Source of the DNA: Bacteroidota bacterium
Lineage (GTDB): Bacteria; Bacteroidota; Bacteroidia; B-17B0; Aurantibacillaceae
Length of the DNA: 64,000 nt
Direction: 5' to 3'
Assembly (NCBI GenBank): GCA_013288015.1
Contig: JABDCR010000008.1
Location: 1 to 64,000, forward strand
Made by a program: the position numbers and the translations under genes. Below, piece after piece: positions 30,185-40,389 of the stretch. Positions within the stretch are counted from its first letter, which is position 1; each line of letters begins with the position of its first letter. The notes beneath the pieces are model-generated. The model had not been told where the DNA came from, did no database searches, and was given only the letters and a program-made list of their open reading frames with translations.

Positions 30185-30237
30185 GAGTAAACGGTACGGT
30201 TTTTTGAGTAAACGGTATGGTTTTTTGAGTAAACGGT
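30185..30237 (-). promoter_or_regulatory. Three tandem LytTR-like units at 21-bp period
   Basis: gagtaaacggt at 30185, 30206 and 30227. Confidence 0.6.
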
Positions 30238-30326
30238 TTTTAACAACAAATAGTTTACAGAGCCATATGTAAGATTTTTGCGTTTTTTGTATGTTTTTTA
30301 ACCCTGAATTAGCAAAATTTACTGCG

Positions 30327-31682
30327 CTATTTTACTATAACCAACTTTTTAGTTAAGGTACTTTGGTTATCTATAATGTTTAAACTATATACACCTGCGT
30401 TTAAATTGTTTACATCAATTGCAGTTTTATCGGTTATGTTTTGCGTTAAAACAAGTTTGCCGTTTACATCAAATAGTTGCAGGGTTTGTTTTTCGGTAGC
30501 GTTTGTTTCAACCGTAAAATTGCTTTGCGCGGGGTTGGGGTAAATATTTACTACACTATTGTTTGCAAATTTATTAATGCCTGCAACAACAGGGCAGCCA
30601 TGTGCGTTGCCTGCTGCACATAATGGATAAGTTACGGTATCAACCCCCATAGCTGCAATATAATTTGGCAAACAAGTAAAAGGATTGGAGGCAATATTAA
30701 AAGTTGCCGGGTTAATAGAATTAGGAAAAACAGGAAAGCAACTTATGTTATTGTGGTCGCAGTATAAGTATTGCAATGTATTTGGTAATGCAGGTAAAGC
30801 AGTTAAGTTATTATAGTCGCAGCCTAAATTTATAAGAGATGTAGGCAGGGTGGGCAAACTTGCAATATGGTTATCAAAACAATATAAATATAAAAGTGAA
30901 TTAGGTAATGCGGGTAAAGCAGTTAGTTTATTGTACTGACAAGCTAAATCTACAATTGAACCTGGTAAAGGAGGTATACTGGTAATTTGGTTATCGCCAC
31001 ATAAAAAATATATAAGCGATGTAGGCAATGCAGGCAGGTAACCTAAACCATTATACTCGCAATACAAATATTTAATAGTATTGGGTAAAACAGTTGGTAA
31101 ACTTGTTAATTGATTGTGATAGCAGTATAAATATATAAGCGAGGGAGGCAATGCATTAGGCAGACTATCTAAATAATTATACCCGCAAATTAAATATTTA
31201 ATAGTGCCAGGTAACACACTGGGCAAAGTGGTTAAATTATTTCTTTCAACCTGAAAATTAACCAGTCCGCTAGGTAAAGGCGTGGGTATACTGTTAAGCT
31301 GGTTTGTATCGGCAAATAAAATTTGAAGAGAGCTGGGTAAAACAGGTAAACCCGTTAAAGCATTATTACTACACCATAGCCAAGTTAAAGAATTAGCTAA
31401 AGTGGGTAGACTACTTATTGTGTTTTGCGAACAATCTAAATTAGTTAATGATGTAAAATACTCAACGCCACTTAAATTTGAAATATGTTTGCTTCTAACA
31501 TTTATAGTATGTGTACTGCTTGTAACCAGGGTGTTGGTTATATCCATCGAATCACCCTGCATAGCACCCGGTACAATGGTGTGCAAATAAGTAACAAAAG
31601 CAGTATCGGGTACAACAAACCAAGTTTGTGCTTTTGTATGCAAACAAAATACGATGGCTAAAAGGGTAATTATTTTTTTCAT
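30327..31682 (-). CDS. LPX-type leucine-rich-repeat T9SS secreted protein
   Basis: Repeats such as LPALPNSLLYLYCFDNHIASLPTLPTSLINLGCDYNNLTA; sorting domain. Confidence 0.88.
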   Translation of the reverse strand: MKKIITLLAIVFCLHTKAQTWFVVPDTAFVTYLHTIVPGAMQGDSMDITNTLVTSSTHTINVRSKHISNLSGVEYFTSLTNLDCSQNTISSLPTLANSLTWLWCSNNALTGLPVLPSSLQILFADTNQLNSIPTPLPSGLVNFQVERNNLTTLPSVLPGTIKYLICGYNYLDSLPNALPPSLIYLYCYHNQLTSLPTVLPNTIKYLYCEYNGLGYLPALPTSLIYFLCGDNQITSIPPLPGSIVDLACQYNKLTALPALPNSLLYLYCFDNHIASLPTLPTSLINLGCDYNNLTALPALPNTLQYLYCDHNNISCFPVFPNSINPATFNIASNPFTCLPNYIAAMGVDTVTYPLCAAGNAHGCPVVAGINKFANNSVVNIYPNPAQSNFTVETNATEKQTLQLFDVNGKLVLTQNITDKTAIDVNNLNAGVYSLNIIDNQSTLTKKLVIVK

Positions 31683-31746
31683 TTAAAAATTACTAGTTTA
31701 TCTTACCAAAGATAAGCCAATAACAGATAACAATCTAACTAAATGT

Positions 31747-31776
31747 ACAGGCGCAATGCTATTACGTATAGGCGCA
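31747..31776 (-). promoter_or_regulatory. 21-bp-period direct repeat of a different sequence class
   Basis: gtacaggcgca and gtataggcgca offset by 21 bp; TATCTTTG box (reverse strand, 31707-31714) between repeat and the 31682 start. Confidence 0.45.
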
Positions 31777-31778
31777 CA

Positions 31779-34700
31779 TTATTTAACAATTACCAATCGT
31801 TTATTTACAACACCATCACTGCTAATTACGCTTAGGTTATAAACGCCCTGTGAAAGATTGCTTACATCAATTGTAGTTGTACCGTTTATGATTTGTGATA
31901 AAACTTGTTTGCCGTTTATATCGAAAATAAGAACCATTTGTTTATTGGTTGCATTTGTTTCGATTGTAAATATACCGTTGCTTGGGTTTGGAAGAATATC
32001 GACGTGCAGGTTGTTGCTTATTGTTTGGATGCCCGTAACGTACGATACAATAAATATACTGGCTGTATCACGGCAAGAACCATTGCTAGCTACTAAACTT
32101 GCTGTATACGAGTTTACAGTAGTGTATGTGTGAGTTGGATTTACGGCAGTAGATGTGTTGCCATCGCCAAAAATCCAAATATAACTTGTTGCACCAGTAG
32201 ATGTATTTGTAAAGTTAACCGTTAAGGGTGCCGGTCCGCTTGCTGTACTTGGGTTTGTTGTAAATGATGCAGCTACTGCTGCTGTTGCAGGAACAGAAAA
32301 AGTAGGAGACCCACCCACTATAACTGCAACACAACCGTTAGCATCGGCAACATGCAAACTATAAGTGCCTGCACCAACACCACTTAAACTTGGTGATGTG
32401 CCACCCGATACTGCATTGCTACCATTATACCATTGGTAATTATAGTTTGGTGTGCCACCTGTTATGTTGGAAGCACTAATGCCTGAAACGCCGCCTATAG
32501 TTAATCCGCACATGGCGGTATCTATTGTTGCCCCAGCAAGACTTAACGTAGGTGTTGGATTAATTGTTAAGCTTAGTGTTAAGGTGTTTGCTGTTGAAGA
32601 TGCATTAACGCAACCTGTAGTACTTACAGAATCTATAACACTATATGTGTAAGTGCCCACAGGTAAATTATTTGAAGGTGTATAAACCGAGCCCATATTT
32701 ACAACTGAGTTACCGTTATACCATACTGCTACATTGATACCTGAGTTTACAACTAAGGAATTAGGATGCCCCTGACAATAAGAGTTGTTGGCAGCTGTAG
32801 GAGACACTATAATTGGTGAAGGAGGTAATGAGTTAACAGTTATAGAAACTAATGCGGCATTGGCCGATTGATTTTGGCAACCTGTTGCAGCATCGGTGCC
32901 ATTTATAGTATACGTTGTTGGGCTTGATGGGCTTACTGTAAAGCTTGTGCCTGTTTGGTTACCCGGGTTTAATGTATAAGTTGTTGCGCCTGAAGGACTA
33001 ATAGTTGTTGAAGCACCCGAACAAATTGTATTGCTTGGAGAAACAAATATTGATAAAGTTGGTGTTGCATTAACGGTTACATTTATTGTATTTGTAACTG
33101 CACAAATGCCATTTGCACCTATTAAACTATATGTTGTGTTAGAGGAAGGATTAATGCTTACCGTATTTGTTGTTGCACTACCTGCATTAGCACTCCAGGA
33201 ATAAGTTGTTGCACCGCTTGCAGTTAAAATTGAACTGTTACCCGAACAAATAGTAGTAGCACCATTAATATTTAGCGAAGGAGTTGGAGTTACGTGTATG
33301 GTAACGCTTGCTACATCCATACAATTTCCGTTAGCGGCTGTAACTGTAAATGTATCATCGGTAGTAGGGCTTACATTTACGCTTGATGTTGTTACAGTAA
33401 AAGCACTTGATGCCCATGTGTATGAAGTTGCACCGCTTGCTGTAAGCGTTGTGTTATTGCCTGAGCAAAGAGTTGTATCACCACTTACGACAAGTGTTGG
33501 TGTTGTTGTTACACTTACTGTTATTGTATTTGTGCCAACACATGTTGCACCTGAACTTGATACCGTGTATGTTGTGTTGCTTGTAGGGCTAACATTTACT
33601 GTATTAGTAGTTGCACTACCCGCATTGGCACTCCAGGTATAGGATGATGCACCACTGGCCGTTAAAATTGTACCTGTACCAGAACATATACTGGTAACTC
33701 CGCTAAAACTTACAGGACACGGAGAAGAAACTTTACGGACACAGTTATTAGATCCATCGGTAAAGTACAAAGCACCATTGGCATCAAAAATAATTGCTTG
33801 AGGAAGATTAATTTCTGCTGCTGTAGCAAGCCCCCCATCACCTGTATAGCCTGCGGTGCCTGTTCCTACAATGGTAGTAATTATACCAGTTGCATCTACT
33901 TTGCGAACTCGGTTATTTGCTTTATCAGCAATGTAAAGATTACCTGAAGCATCTAATCGAATCTGTTCGCAATCACTTATTTTGGCCGCTGTTGCCTGAC
34001 CACCATCGCCACTATAACCATTTACTCCAGTTCCAGCTATAGTAGTTATAATTCCGGTAGATGCTGTTACCTTTCTAATTGCAAAATTATACTCATCGGC
34101 TATATATAAATTGCCATTATTATCAACAATAGGTTTACAAGGTTCGTTTAAAGAAGCCGCTGTAGCCTGCCCTCCGTTACCAGTATAAGCTGCTGTACCG
34201 TTACCTGCTATAGTTGTTATAATACCAGTAGTAGCAATTTTACGAATTACATTATTTTGATATAGACTAATGTATATATTGCCTACATTATCAATTGATA
34301 AAGTGTTTACATAAGATAATTCAGCTGCTGTAGCCTGGCCACCATCGCCGGTATAACCCGATACACCCGTACCGCCATAAGTTGATATAATGCCCGTAGT
34401 AGTTATTTTTCGAACTACATTATTAACCTCATCTGAAATATATAAATTACCTGCAGCATCACAAGCAAGGTCGGTTGGTCGGCTAAGTTTTGCAGCAGTA
34501 GCTTGCCCTCCATCTCCACTATAACCCGCGGTTCCTGTGCCGGCATAGGTTGATATAATGCCCGCAGTATTTACTACACGAATTCGGTTATTTAATGCAT
34601 CGGCAATATAAAGATTGCCAGCAGCATCGAAACAAGTACCATAAGCCGAGTGAAGCTCAGCAGCAGTTGCCGCGCCACCATCACCTAAAAAACCAGCTGT

Positions 34701-34784
34701 ACCATTACCTGCTACTGTAGTTATAATTTGTGCATTTGAAGTAAGGTAAAATGCAAAAGCCAAAAGGGTAGTAAATTTTTTCAT
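31779..34784 (-). CDS. NHL-repeat + Ig-like/PKD T9SS secreted protein
   Basis: About six GIITTIAGTGxxGYSGDGGQATAA...GNLYIADxxNNRVRKV repeats, PKD motif, sorting domain. Confidence 0.9.
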   Translation of the reverse strand: MKKFTTLLAFAFYLTSNAQIITTVAGNGTAGFLGDGGAATAAELHSAYGTCFDAAGNLYIADALNNRIRVVNTAGIISTYAGTGTAGYSGDGGQATAAKLSRPTDLACDAAGNLYISDEVNNVVRKITTTGIISTYGGTGVSGYTGDGGQATAAELSYVNTLSIDNVGNIYISLYQNNVIRKIATTGIITTIAGNGTAAYTGNGGQATAASLNEPCKPIVDNNGNLYIADEYNFAIRKVTASTGIITTIAGTGVNGYSGDGGQATAAKISDCEQIRLDASGNLYIADKANNRVRKVDATGIITTIVGTGTAGYTGDGGLATAAEINLPQAIIFDANGALYFTDGSNNCVRKVSSPCPVSFSGVTSICSGTGTILTASGASSYTWSANAGSATTNTVNVSPTSNTTYTVSSSGATCVGTNTITVSVTTTPTLVVSGDTTLCSGNNTTLTASGATSYTWASSAFTVTTSSVNVSPTTDDTFTVTAANGNCMDVASVTIHVTPTPSLNINGATTICSGNSSILTASGATTYSWSANAGSATTNTVSINPSSNTTYSLIGANGICAVTNTINVTVNATPTLSIFVSPSNTICSGASTTISPSGATTYTLNPGNQTGTSFTVSPSSPTTYTINGTDAATGCQNQSANAALVSITVNSLPPSPIIVSPTAANNSYCQGHPNSLVVNSGINVAVWYNGNSVVNMGSVYTPSNNLPVGTYTYSVIDSVSTTGCVNASSTANTLTLSLTINPTPTLSLAGATIDTAMCGLTIGGVSGISASNITGGTPNYNYQWYNGSNAVSGGTSPSLSGVGAGTYSLHVADANGCVAVIVGGSPTFSVPATAAVAASFTTNPSTASGPAPLTVNFTNTSTGATSYIWIFGDGNTSTAVNPTHTYTTVNSYTASLVASNGSCRDTASIFIVSYVTGIQTISNNLHVDILPNPSNGIFTIETNATNKQMVLIFDINGKQVLSQIINGTTTIDVSNLSQGVYNLSVISSDGVVNKRLVIVK

Positions 34785-34862
34785 TCGCTAATTATGTTTT
34801 AGCGAAGATACGAAAACAAGAGTTTAAAAATAGGTAATCGTTAAAACGAGGTCGTTTTTTGA

Positions 34863-34892
34863 GTAAACAGTAGGCTTTTTTGAGTAAACGGT
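34863..34892 (-). promoter_or_regulatory. 21-bp-period 9-bp direct repeat (LytTR-like geometry)
   Basis: gtaaacagt (34863) and gtaaacggt (34884); 52 nt to TATCTTCG on reverse strand (34803-34810); start at 34784. Confidence 0.65.
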
Positions 34893-34900
34893 TAAGTAAA

Positions 34901-36289
34901 TTACTTCACAATTACCAATCGTTTATTTACCACACCATCACTGCTAATTACGCTTAGGTTATAAACGCCTTGTGAAAGATTGCTTACATCAATTGAAGTT
35001 GTACTGTTTATGATTTGTGATAAAACTTGTTTGCCGTTTACATCAAATAGATGCAGGGTTTGTTTTTCGTTAGTTGAAACCTCAACCGTAAAATTATTTT
35101 GCGCGGGGTTGGGGTAAAGGTTTATTTGATTGTTTATTTTGGTTATTTGACTGATGCCTGTAATTTGTTTGACAACCGATATTTGTACTATTTGATTTGC
35201 AGATGAATTTCTTGAAAGTGAATCGGTTTGACAATAAGTTGAAGAATCGCCACAGGCCAGATATACTTTTACACAAATATTATAATTGCCAGCTGCGGCA
35301 TATGTATGTGATGGATATAAACCTGTGGATGAGGTTCCGTCGCCCCAAGTCCAAATTGCGTTTATAACCTGTGATGAATAATTTGGCACTGCAAACCAAG
35401 CATGCGCCTGCGATGAATTGGGTGAAAGAGAAAACGACGGTGTTGCTGTGCAAGTGTTTGGCGCATTGGTAATAGTAATGGTTTGCACGATGGAATCTTT
35501 ACATCTGTGATAATAATCAAGCATTTTAAGTTTTACATTATAAGTGCCGTTATATGCATAATTGTGCGAGGGTGAATTTGTGGTATCGGGTAAGGTGCCA
35601 TCGCCATAATACCAAATAGCTTTCATGTTTGATAAAACACCGGTGCTTGTGTTGTAAAAATCTGCCTGGCCGTTGTTGCGTAATGTATCGGTATAGTTTG
35701 CTACTAAATTACAAGTAAGTCCATTGGTTATATTAAATGTATCGGCAAAGGTGCTTGTGCAACCACCACCTGTTACGGTTAGTGTGGCTACATACTGTCC
35801 GTTGTATGGAAAAATGGAAACCATTGAAAAGCCCGGGCCGCCGTTAAAAATGCTACTTGTTCCATTTCCGGCATGAAGAGTATATGAAGCGTTGGGCCCT
35901 ATACCTGTAGATGTGTTAGTAAGAGTTACCATATATGCCGTATCATACGTAATGCTAAAGCTTGCATGTATGTTGCAGGGTACTGCGCTTGAAACTACAA
36001 CGGTATTTGTAATATAGCTACTACACCCGGTTGTAGAGTCGTTAATAGTAAGACTTACTGAATAAGTACCATTGTAGTAATAAGTGTGCGAAATTGAACT
36101 CCAGCCTACTTGAGCATAGTTATCATCCCAATTCCAAAAATAAGTTGTATTAGCTGTAGTACCAGTTGATGTGCTTGTAAATGTTACAGTACCGTTAGCA
36201 CCTTGTGAATATATAAAGCTTGCCTGACGAGTTTGCGCATTTACTTGTTTGATGCAAATTAGTAAGGCAATGATTAAAAGTTTTTTCAT
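34901..36289 (-). CDS. PKD domain T9SS secreted protein with mosaic sorting domain
   Basis: Multiple FxWxxGDGTSSTGLYPSHTY PKD motifs; sorting domain. Confidence 0.88.
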   Translation of the reverse strand: MKKLLIIALLICIKQVNAQTRQASFIYSQGANGTVTFTSTSTGTTANTTYFWNWDDNYAQVGWSSISHTYYYNGTYSVSLTINDSTTGCSSYITNTVVVSSAVPCNIHASFSITYDTAYMVTLTNTSTGIGPNASYTLHAGNGTSSIFNGGPGFSMVSIFPYNGQYVATLTVTGGGCTSTFADTFNITNGLTCNLVANYTDTLRNNGQADFYNTSTGVLSNMKAIWYYGDGTLPDTTNSPSHNYAYNGTYNVKLKMLDYYHRCKDSIVQTITITNAPNTCTATPSFSLSPNSSQAHAWFAVPNYSSQVINAIWTWGDGTSSTGLYPSHTYAAAGNYNICVKVYLACGDSSTYCQTDSLSRNSSANQIVQISVVKQITGISQITKINNQINLYPNPAQNNFTVEVSTNEKQTLHLFDVNGKQVLSQIINSTTSIDVSNLSQGVYNLSVISSDGVVNKRLVIVK

Positions 36290-36366
36290 AAATAATTATT
36301 TTTGGTAAAGATAGAAGGGTAAACGGCTATTAAACAGATATATTGTTAAATGGCCGTGTAAATTTT

Positions 36367-36396
36367 TTAAACGGTAGTGTTTTGCAATTAAACGGT
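36367..36396 (-). promoter_or_regulatory. 21-bp-period 9-bp direct repeat (LytTR-like geometry)
   Basis: ttaaacggt at 36367 and 36388; 53 nt to TATCTTTA on reverse strand; start at 36289. Confidence 0.6.
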
Positions 36397-36404
36397 TAAG
36401 TAAA

Positions 36405-38426
36405 TTACTTTACAATAACCAGTTTTTTAGTTAGCACAGCTTGGCTATTTGTAATGTTTAAACTATACACACCTGCATTTAAATTACCAACATCAATTGT
36501 AGTTTTATCAATTATGTTTTGCGTTAAAACAAGTTTGCCATTTACATCAAACAGTTGCAGGGTTTGTTTTTCATTTGCATTTGTTTCAATTGTAAAATTG
36601 TTTTGCGCGGGGTTGGGGTAAATATTTAGTTGATTATTTTTTATTGCTACATGATTAATGCCTGCTAAGGGTGGGCCGCAATAACCAACGCCAACCGAAT
36701 CGACACAATAATTATTATTAAGGCTGCTTGGAGCTGCTATAGTTAAACAGGTGTTTATTAAAGTATCGGTGTAGTTTGGTATATCAATATAAACATAATA
36801 GCAACCGGTATCTAAACCTGCAAAGGAATAGTTACCACTATTATCGGTTGTGGTACGTGCGGCACAACTGCCACCGGGGTTACGACCCAGTTTTACATCG
36901 ATGCCTTTTAATGGGGCACCCATTACTGTGTTGTTGCCTCCGCCTGCAAGTCTATGTCCAAAACTAGGCAGGGCTGTTACACTACCGCTAATAACACCCG
37001 AACCTGTTGATGGTGTCATTTCGTTAACGGTAATGTTGTAACCTGCAAAATGAGCAAAAGAACAACCGTGATGGCTTACAAAGATTGCAGAATCCCAGGT
37101 GTAACAATTTGGACGAGTGCCATAATATGTACCAATAGTATTTGAATAAGTTGTAACCGATGCTGATGCAACAGCTTCGATATAATAATCGCCCAGAGGC
37201 ACATTAGTGAAAGAGTACATGCCGTTTGCATTTATGGTGGCTGTGCCACAAGTATCTAATACACCAACGCTGTTTGCTTTTGGGCGGAACACATAAACAT
37301 TACCGCTAGCAACAGGCGCATGTGTTGGGTCGGTTATTAAACCCGAAATGGTATCGGGGGTTGTACAAATGTAGCGCACACAATTATTAAACTGATCTGA
37401 AATTATTAAATTACCTGTTGAAGTAAAATTTATACCACTTAAAAGATTTAAATCTGCAGCAGTAGCCAATCCGCCATCGCCCGTATAGCCTTGTGTACCA
37501 CTGCCCACAACGGTGGATATAATGCCCGAACTATTTATCATACGAACACGAAAATTATTTGCATCGGCAATGTAAAGATTGCCATGCGCATCGAAAGCTA
37601 AGCCGGCAGGGCCATTTAATTGTGCCGTGTTGGCTTGTCCGTTATCACCGCTATAACCACTACTTCCTCCTATTCCTGCAACGGAGGTGATGGTGCCCAT
37701 TGAATTTACCATACGAATGGCATGATAATTATCGGCTATGTAAAGGTTACCAAACGAATCAAAAACTATACCCTCGGGACCAAACAAACCGGCTGCAGTA
37801 GCCGGGCCGCCATCGCCGCTAAATGTTGTTACCGAGTAGTTGCCCGCTACGGTGGTTATAATGCCTGAATTATCTATTTTGCGAATAACATTAGCACCAA
37901 AGTCAGAAAAAAACACATTGCCCATTGGATCAACCGCTATACCCCAAGGCTCACTTAATAATGCGGCAGTAGCAGGGCCGCCATCGCCACTATAACCACT
38001 TGTGGATGTACCTGCAAAGGTGTTTATAATGCCTGCTGTATTTACTACCCGTATTCTATAATTATCTAAATCGGCAATGTATAAATTACCTGCGGCATCA
38101 AATGCTAAACCTTGCGGGTCCCATAATTGGGCAGCAGTAGCCGGGCCACCATCGCCGGTGCAAGCCCCACCTACACCATTGCCTGCATAGGTAGAAATAA
38201 TACCAGCACTATTTATTTTACAAACGCGAGCGTTTGCAGCATCTGATACATAAATGTTGCCTGCTGCATCGAAAGCAATGCCTGCCGGACTACTTAACAA
38301 AGTTGTATCGGCAAGACCACCTAGGCCATTATTACCGGCAAATCCGGTTCCGGCAATGGTGCTTATTGTTTGTGCGTTTATGTTTAAACAAAACGATATG
38401 GCTAAAAAAAGTAAAAGTTTTTTCAT
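36405..38426 (-). CDS. NHL-repeat T9SS secreted protein
   Basis: NHL repeats plus SdrD/B-like segment and sorting domain ...[10 protein letters not shown]. Confidence 0.9.
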   Translation of the reverse strand: MKKLLLFLAISFCLNINAQTISTIAGTGFAGNNGLGGLADTTLLSSPAGIAFDAAGNIYVSDAANARVCKINSAGIISTYAGNGVGGACTGDGGPATAAQLWDPQGLAFDAAGNLYIADLDNYRIRVVNTAGIINTFAGTSTSGYSGDGGPATAALLSEPWGIAVDPMGNVFFSDFGANVIRKIDNSGIITTVAGNYSVTTFSGDGGPATAAGLFGPEGIVFDSFGNLYIADNYHAIRMVNSMGTITSVAGIGGSSGYSGDNGQANTAQLNGPAGLAFDAHGNLYIADANNFRVRMINSSGIISTVVGSGTQGYTGDGGLATAADLNLLSGINFTSTGNLIISDQFNNCVRYICTTPDTISGLITDPTHAPVASGNVYVFRPKANSVGVLDTCGTATINANGMYSFTNVPLGDYYIEAVASASVTTYSNTIGTYYGTRPNCYTWDSAIFVSHHGCSFAHFAGYNITVNEMTPSTGSGVISGSVTALPSFGHRLAGGGNNTVMGAPLKGIDVKLGRNPGGSCAARTTTDNSGNYSFAGLDTGCYYVYIDIPNYTDTLINTCLTIAAPSSLNNNYCVDSVGVGYCGPPLAGINHVAIKNNQLNIYPNPAQNNFTIETNANEKQTLQLFDVNGKLVLTQNIIDKTTIDVGNLNAGVYSLNITNSQAVLTKKLVIVK

Positions 38427-38526
38427 GTTATTGTGATTGTAGAGTAAAGATAATAAAATTAGTTTTTCTTATTAGTTAATTAACAATTATCAACTAAAAT
38501 TAGATTTTACAAAAAATTAAAAACAA

Positions 38527-38554
38527 AAACGCCGCTTAATTCTAAGCGGCGTTT
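38527..38554 (-). terminator. Terminator for the 38578 gene
   Basis: aaacgccgctta-attc-taagcggcgttt perfect 12-bp stem; T-rich tract on minus strand. Confidence 0.9.
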
Positions 38555-38577
38555 GGTTTTAGTGTTGTAATTAAAAA

Positions 38578-40224
38578 CTATTTTTGGATAATGATGCGTT
38601 TGTTGGTTACGCCATTGTTACTAATAATGCTAAGGTTATATATGCCTGCATTTAAGTTGCCTGCATCAATTGTAGCTTTACCAATAATAATTTGGCTAAG
38701 CACTAATTTACCTGTTACATCGTATAGCATAACAGTATTTTGTTTTTCGTTACCATTTGTTTCGATAGTAAAACTACCATTGTTTGGGTTAGGGTAAACG
38801 TTTACAACATCACTAATTTTTGTACTTTCTATACCCATAGTTGTTGGGTTGGCTAATCGGTAGCCTTCTTCGTTACCACAAATATTAAAATTATCTATAG
38901 TGCCTGTTTGGGTTCGGCCACTATAACCTTGCGGTATACAACCGTGCTCAATAACATGTAAACCTGTTGTAGTTGCAGCAATAGGGAATGTTTGTGGTGA
39001 GCCTGCAACCTGAGCACTATGAGATGAGTTGGTGTACACAAATACTTTGCCCAGTGTAGAGCTTACCCGTTGTAGACTTAAATAATATTGTGTGCCCATT
39101 GCAATATGGATTCCTTTTGAAGGAGTACCCCAAGTGTTGCCCGATTTTGCGCGTCCAAAAATTGAGTCGGTACTTTGCGCGCCACTAGGAGGACAGTTTA
39201 AATACATGGCTACTGCATTTTGAGTTGATGATACAAGGCTACCAATAGGGCCCGAGTTCCAAGTATCTTGTGTGCCTGCTTGCACACCAAGTATAGTGTA
39301 CGCAGGGCCATAACTACTACGAGCTGTATAAATAAAATCTACGTTACTAACCCATGCACTATCAGATACGTAACAAGGTAAAGAATCGACAGCATAGTTA
39401 TATGCGCCACAAGGAGTTACACTAAAATTAAAAGTGCCACCCGAAATGCTTTCGGTAGATCCATTAAATGTCCATCCGGTTGAGTTTGAATATGGAATGG
39501 TATCACAACAAGGCGGAGGCGTTACTGTTGAATCGCAAATGTGCAAATTATCTAAAGTGGCTGTAAGTGTATCCGAACTTGGGTCTAAGGGAATAGAACC
39601 ACTTTGTACATTCCATAACCCTGTTGGGTTACTAGCTAATGGCCAAGTAAATGTTTTTGGCGAACCTGTAGCATGTGTAGTACGAGCTGCATTTGTAAAA
39701 ACACTTATTTGTCCTAATTGATGGCTTAATTTTTCTAAACGCAAATAATATTGTGTGTTCTCGGCAATATGAATTCCGCGCGAAGCCGTGCCCCAGGTTC
39801 CACCTTTTTTTGCGTTTCCAAAAATAGAGTCGGTGCTTTGTGCACCATTAGTAGGCGATTGTAGATACATAGCTACCGCATCTTGCACGGTTGATGAACC
39901 GCTTGTATACCATGCATTAGCAGTACCTGCTGCAGCCGCTAATATAGTATGACCTGTACCGCTGCCACGGTGTGTATAAATAAAATCTACATCGGCTTTC
40001 CAAGTTTGGTGTAGCGTACAGTTTAACGAACGCGTAGCATAATTGTACGCGCCATCGGGTGTTAAGGCAAAATTAAATGTGCCTCCTGCAACTGATAGGG
40101 TTGATCCGTTAAACACCCAAGGGGTGGATGAAGAATAAGAATCTGTTACACAGCACGATTGTGCTTGTGCGTTTAATGTTGCAGCTACAGATAAAACTGC
40201 AATTGCTTTTTTAATTGTTTTCAT
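38578..40224 (-). CDS. T9SS secreted protein with an internally duplicated ~200-aa domain
   Basis: Two copies of SSTPWVFNGSTLSVAGGTFNFALTPDGAYNYATRSL...; sorting domain ...RIIIQK. Confidence 0.85.
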   Translation of the reverse strand: MKTIKKAIAVLSVAATLNAQAQSCCVTDSYSSSTPWVFNGSTLSVAGGTFNFALTPDGAYNYATRSLNCTLHQTWKADVDFIYTHRGSGTGHTILAAAAGTANAWYTSGSSTVQDAVAMYLQSPTNGAQSTDSIFGNAKKGGTWGTASRGIHIAENTQYYLRLEKLSHQLGQISVFTNAARTTHATGSPKTFTWPLASNPTGLWNVQSGSIPLDPSSDTLTATLDNLHICDSTVTPPPCCDTIPYSNSTGWTFNGSTESISGGTFNFSVTPCGAYNYAVDSLPCYVSDSAWVSNVDFIYTARSSYGPAYTILGVQAGTQDTWNSGPIGSLVSSTQNAVAMYLNCPPSGAQSTDSIFGRAKSGNTWGTPSKGIHIAMGTQYYLSLQRVSSTLGKVFVYTNSSHSAQVAGSPQTFPIAATTTGLHVIEHGCIPQGYSGRTQTGTIDNFNICGNEEGYRLANPTTMGIESTKISDVVNVYPNPNNGSFTIETNGNEKQNTVMLYDVTGKLVLSQIIIGKATIDAGNLNAGIYNLSIISNNGVTNKRIIIQK

Positions 40225-40361
40225 GGTTTTATTTTTTTAGGGTTTTTATTAAATCAAAACTATGGCAATAAAAAACGCACATCATATTATGAATTTGTTA
40301 ATGTAAGATTTTTACGTTAAAAATGGCTGAACATCCTATAAACAAAGGAAATATATCTTTC

Positions 40362-40389
40362 GCAAAATCTTACATATGTAATATTTTGC
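40362..40389. promoter_or_regulatory. 28-bp near-perfect palindrome
   Basis: gcaaaatcttacatatgtaatattttgc. Confidence 0.5.

Noticed and set aside
33298-33642. Listed plus-strand ORFs inside T9SS genes (e.g. 33298-33642, 41923-42162, 36776-36967)
   Set aside because: Antisense to well-supported coding regions with repetitive composition; Val/Leu-rich translations are shadows of Thr/Ser-rich sense repeats.
26660-40224. CRISPR-like interpretation of the many regularly recurring sequences
   Set aside because: Recurrence is due to coding repeats and sorting-domain paralogy; no short repeats with unique equal-length spacers and no cas genes.
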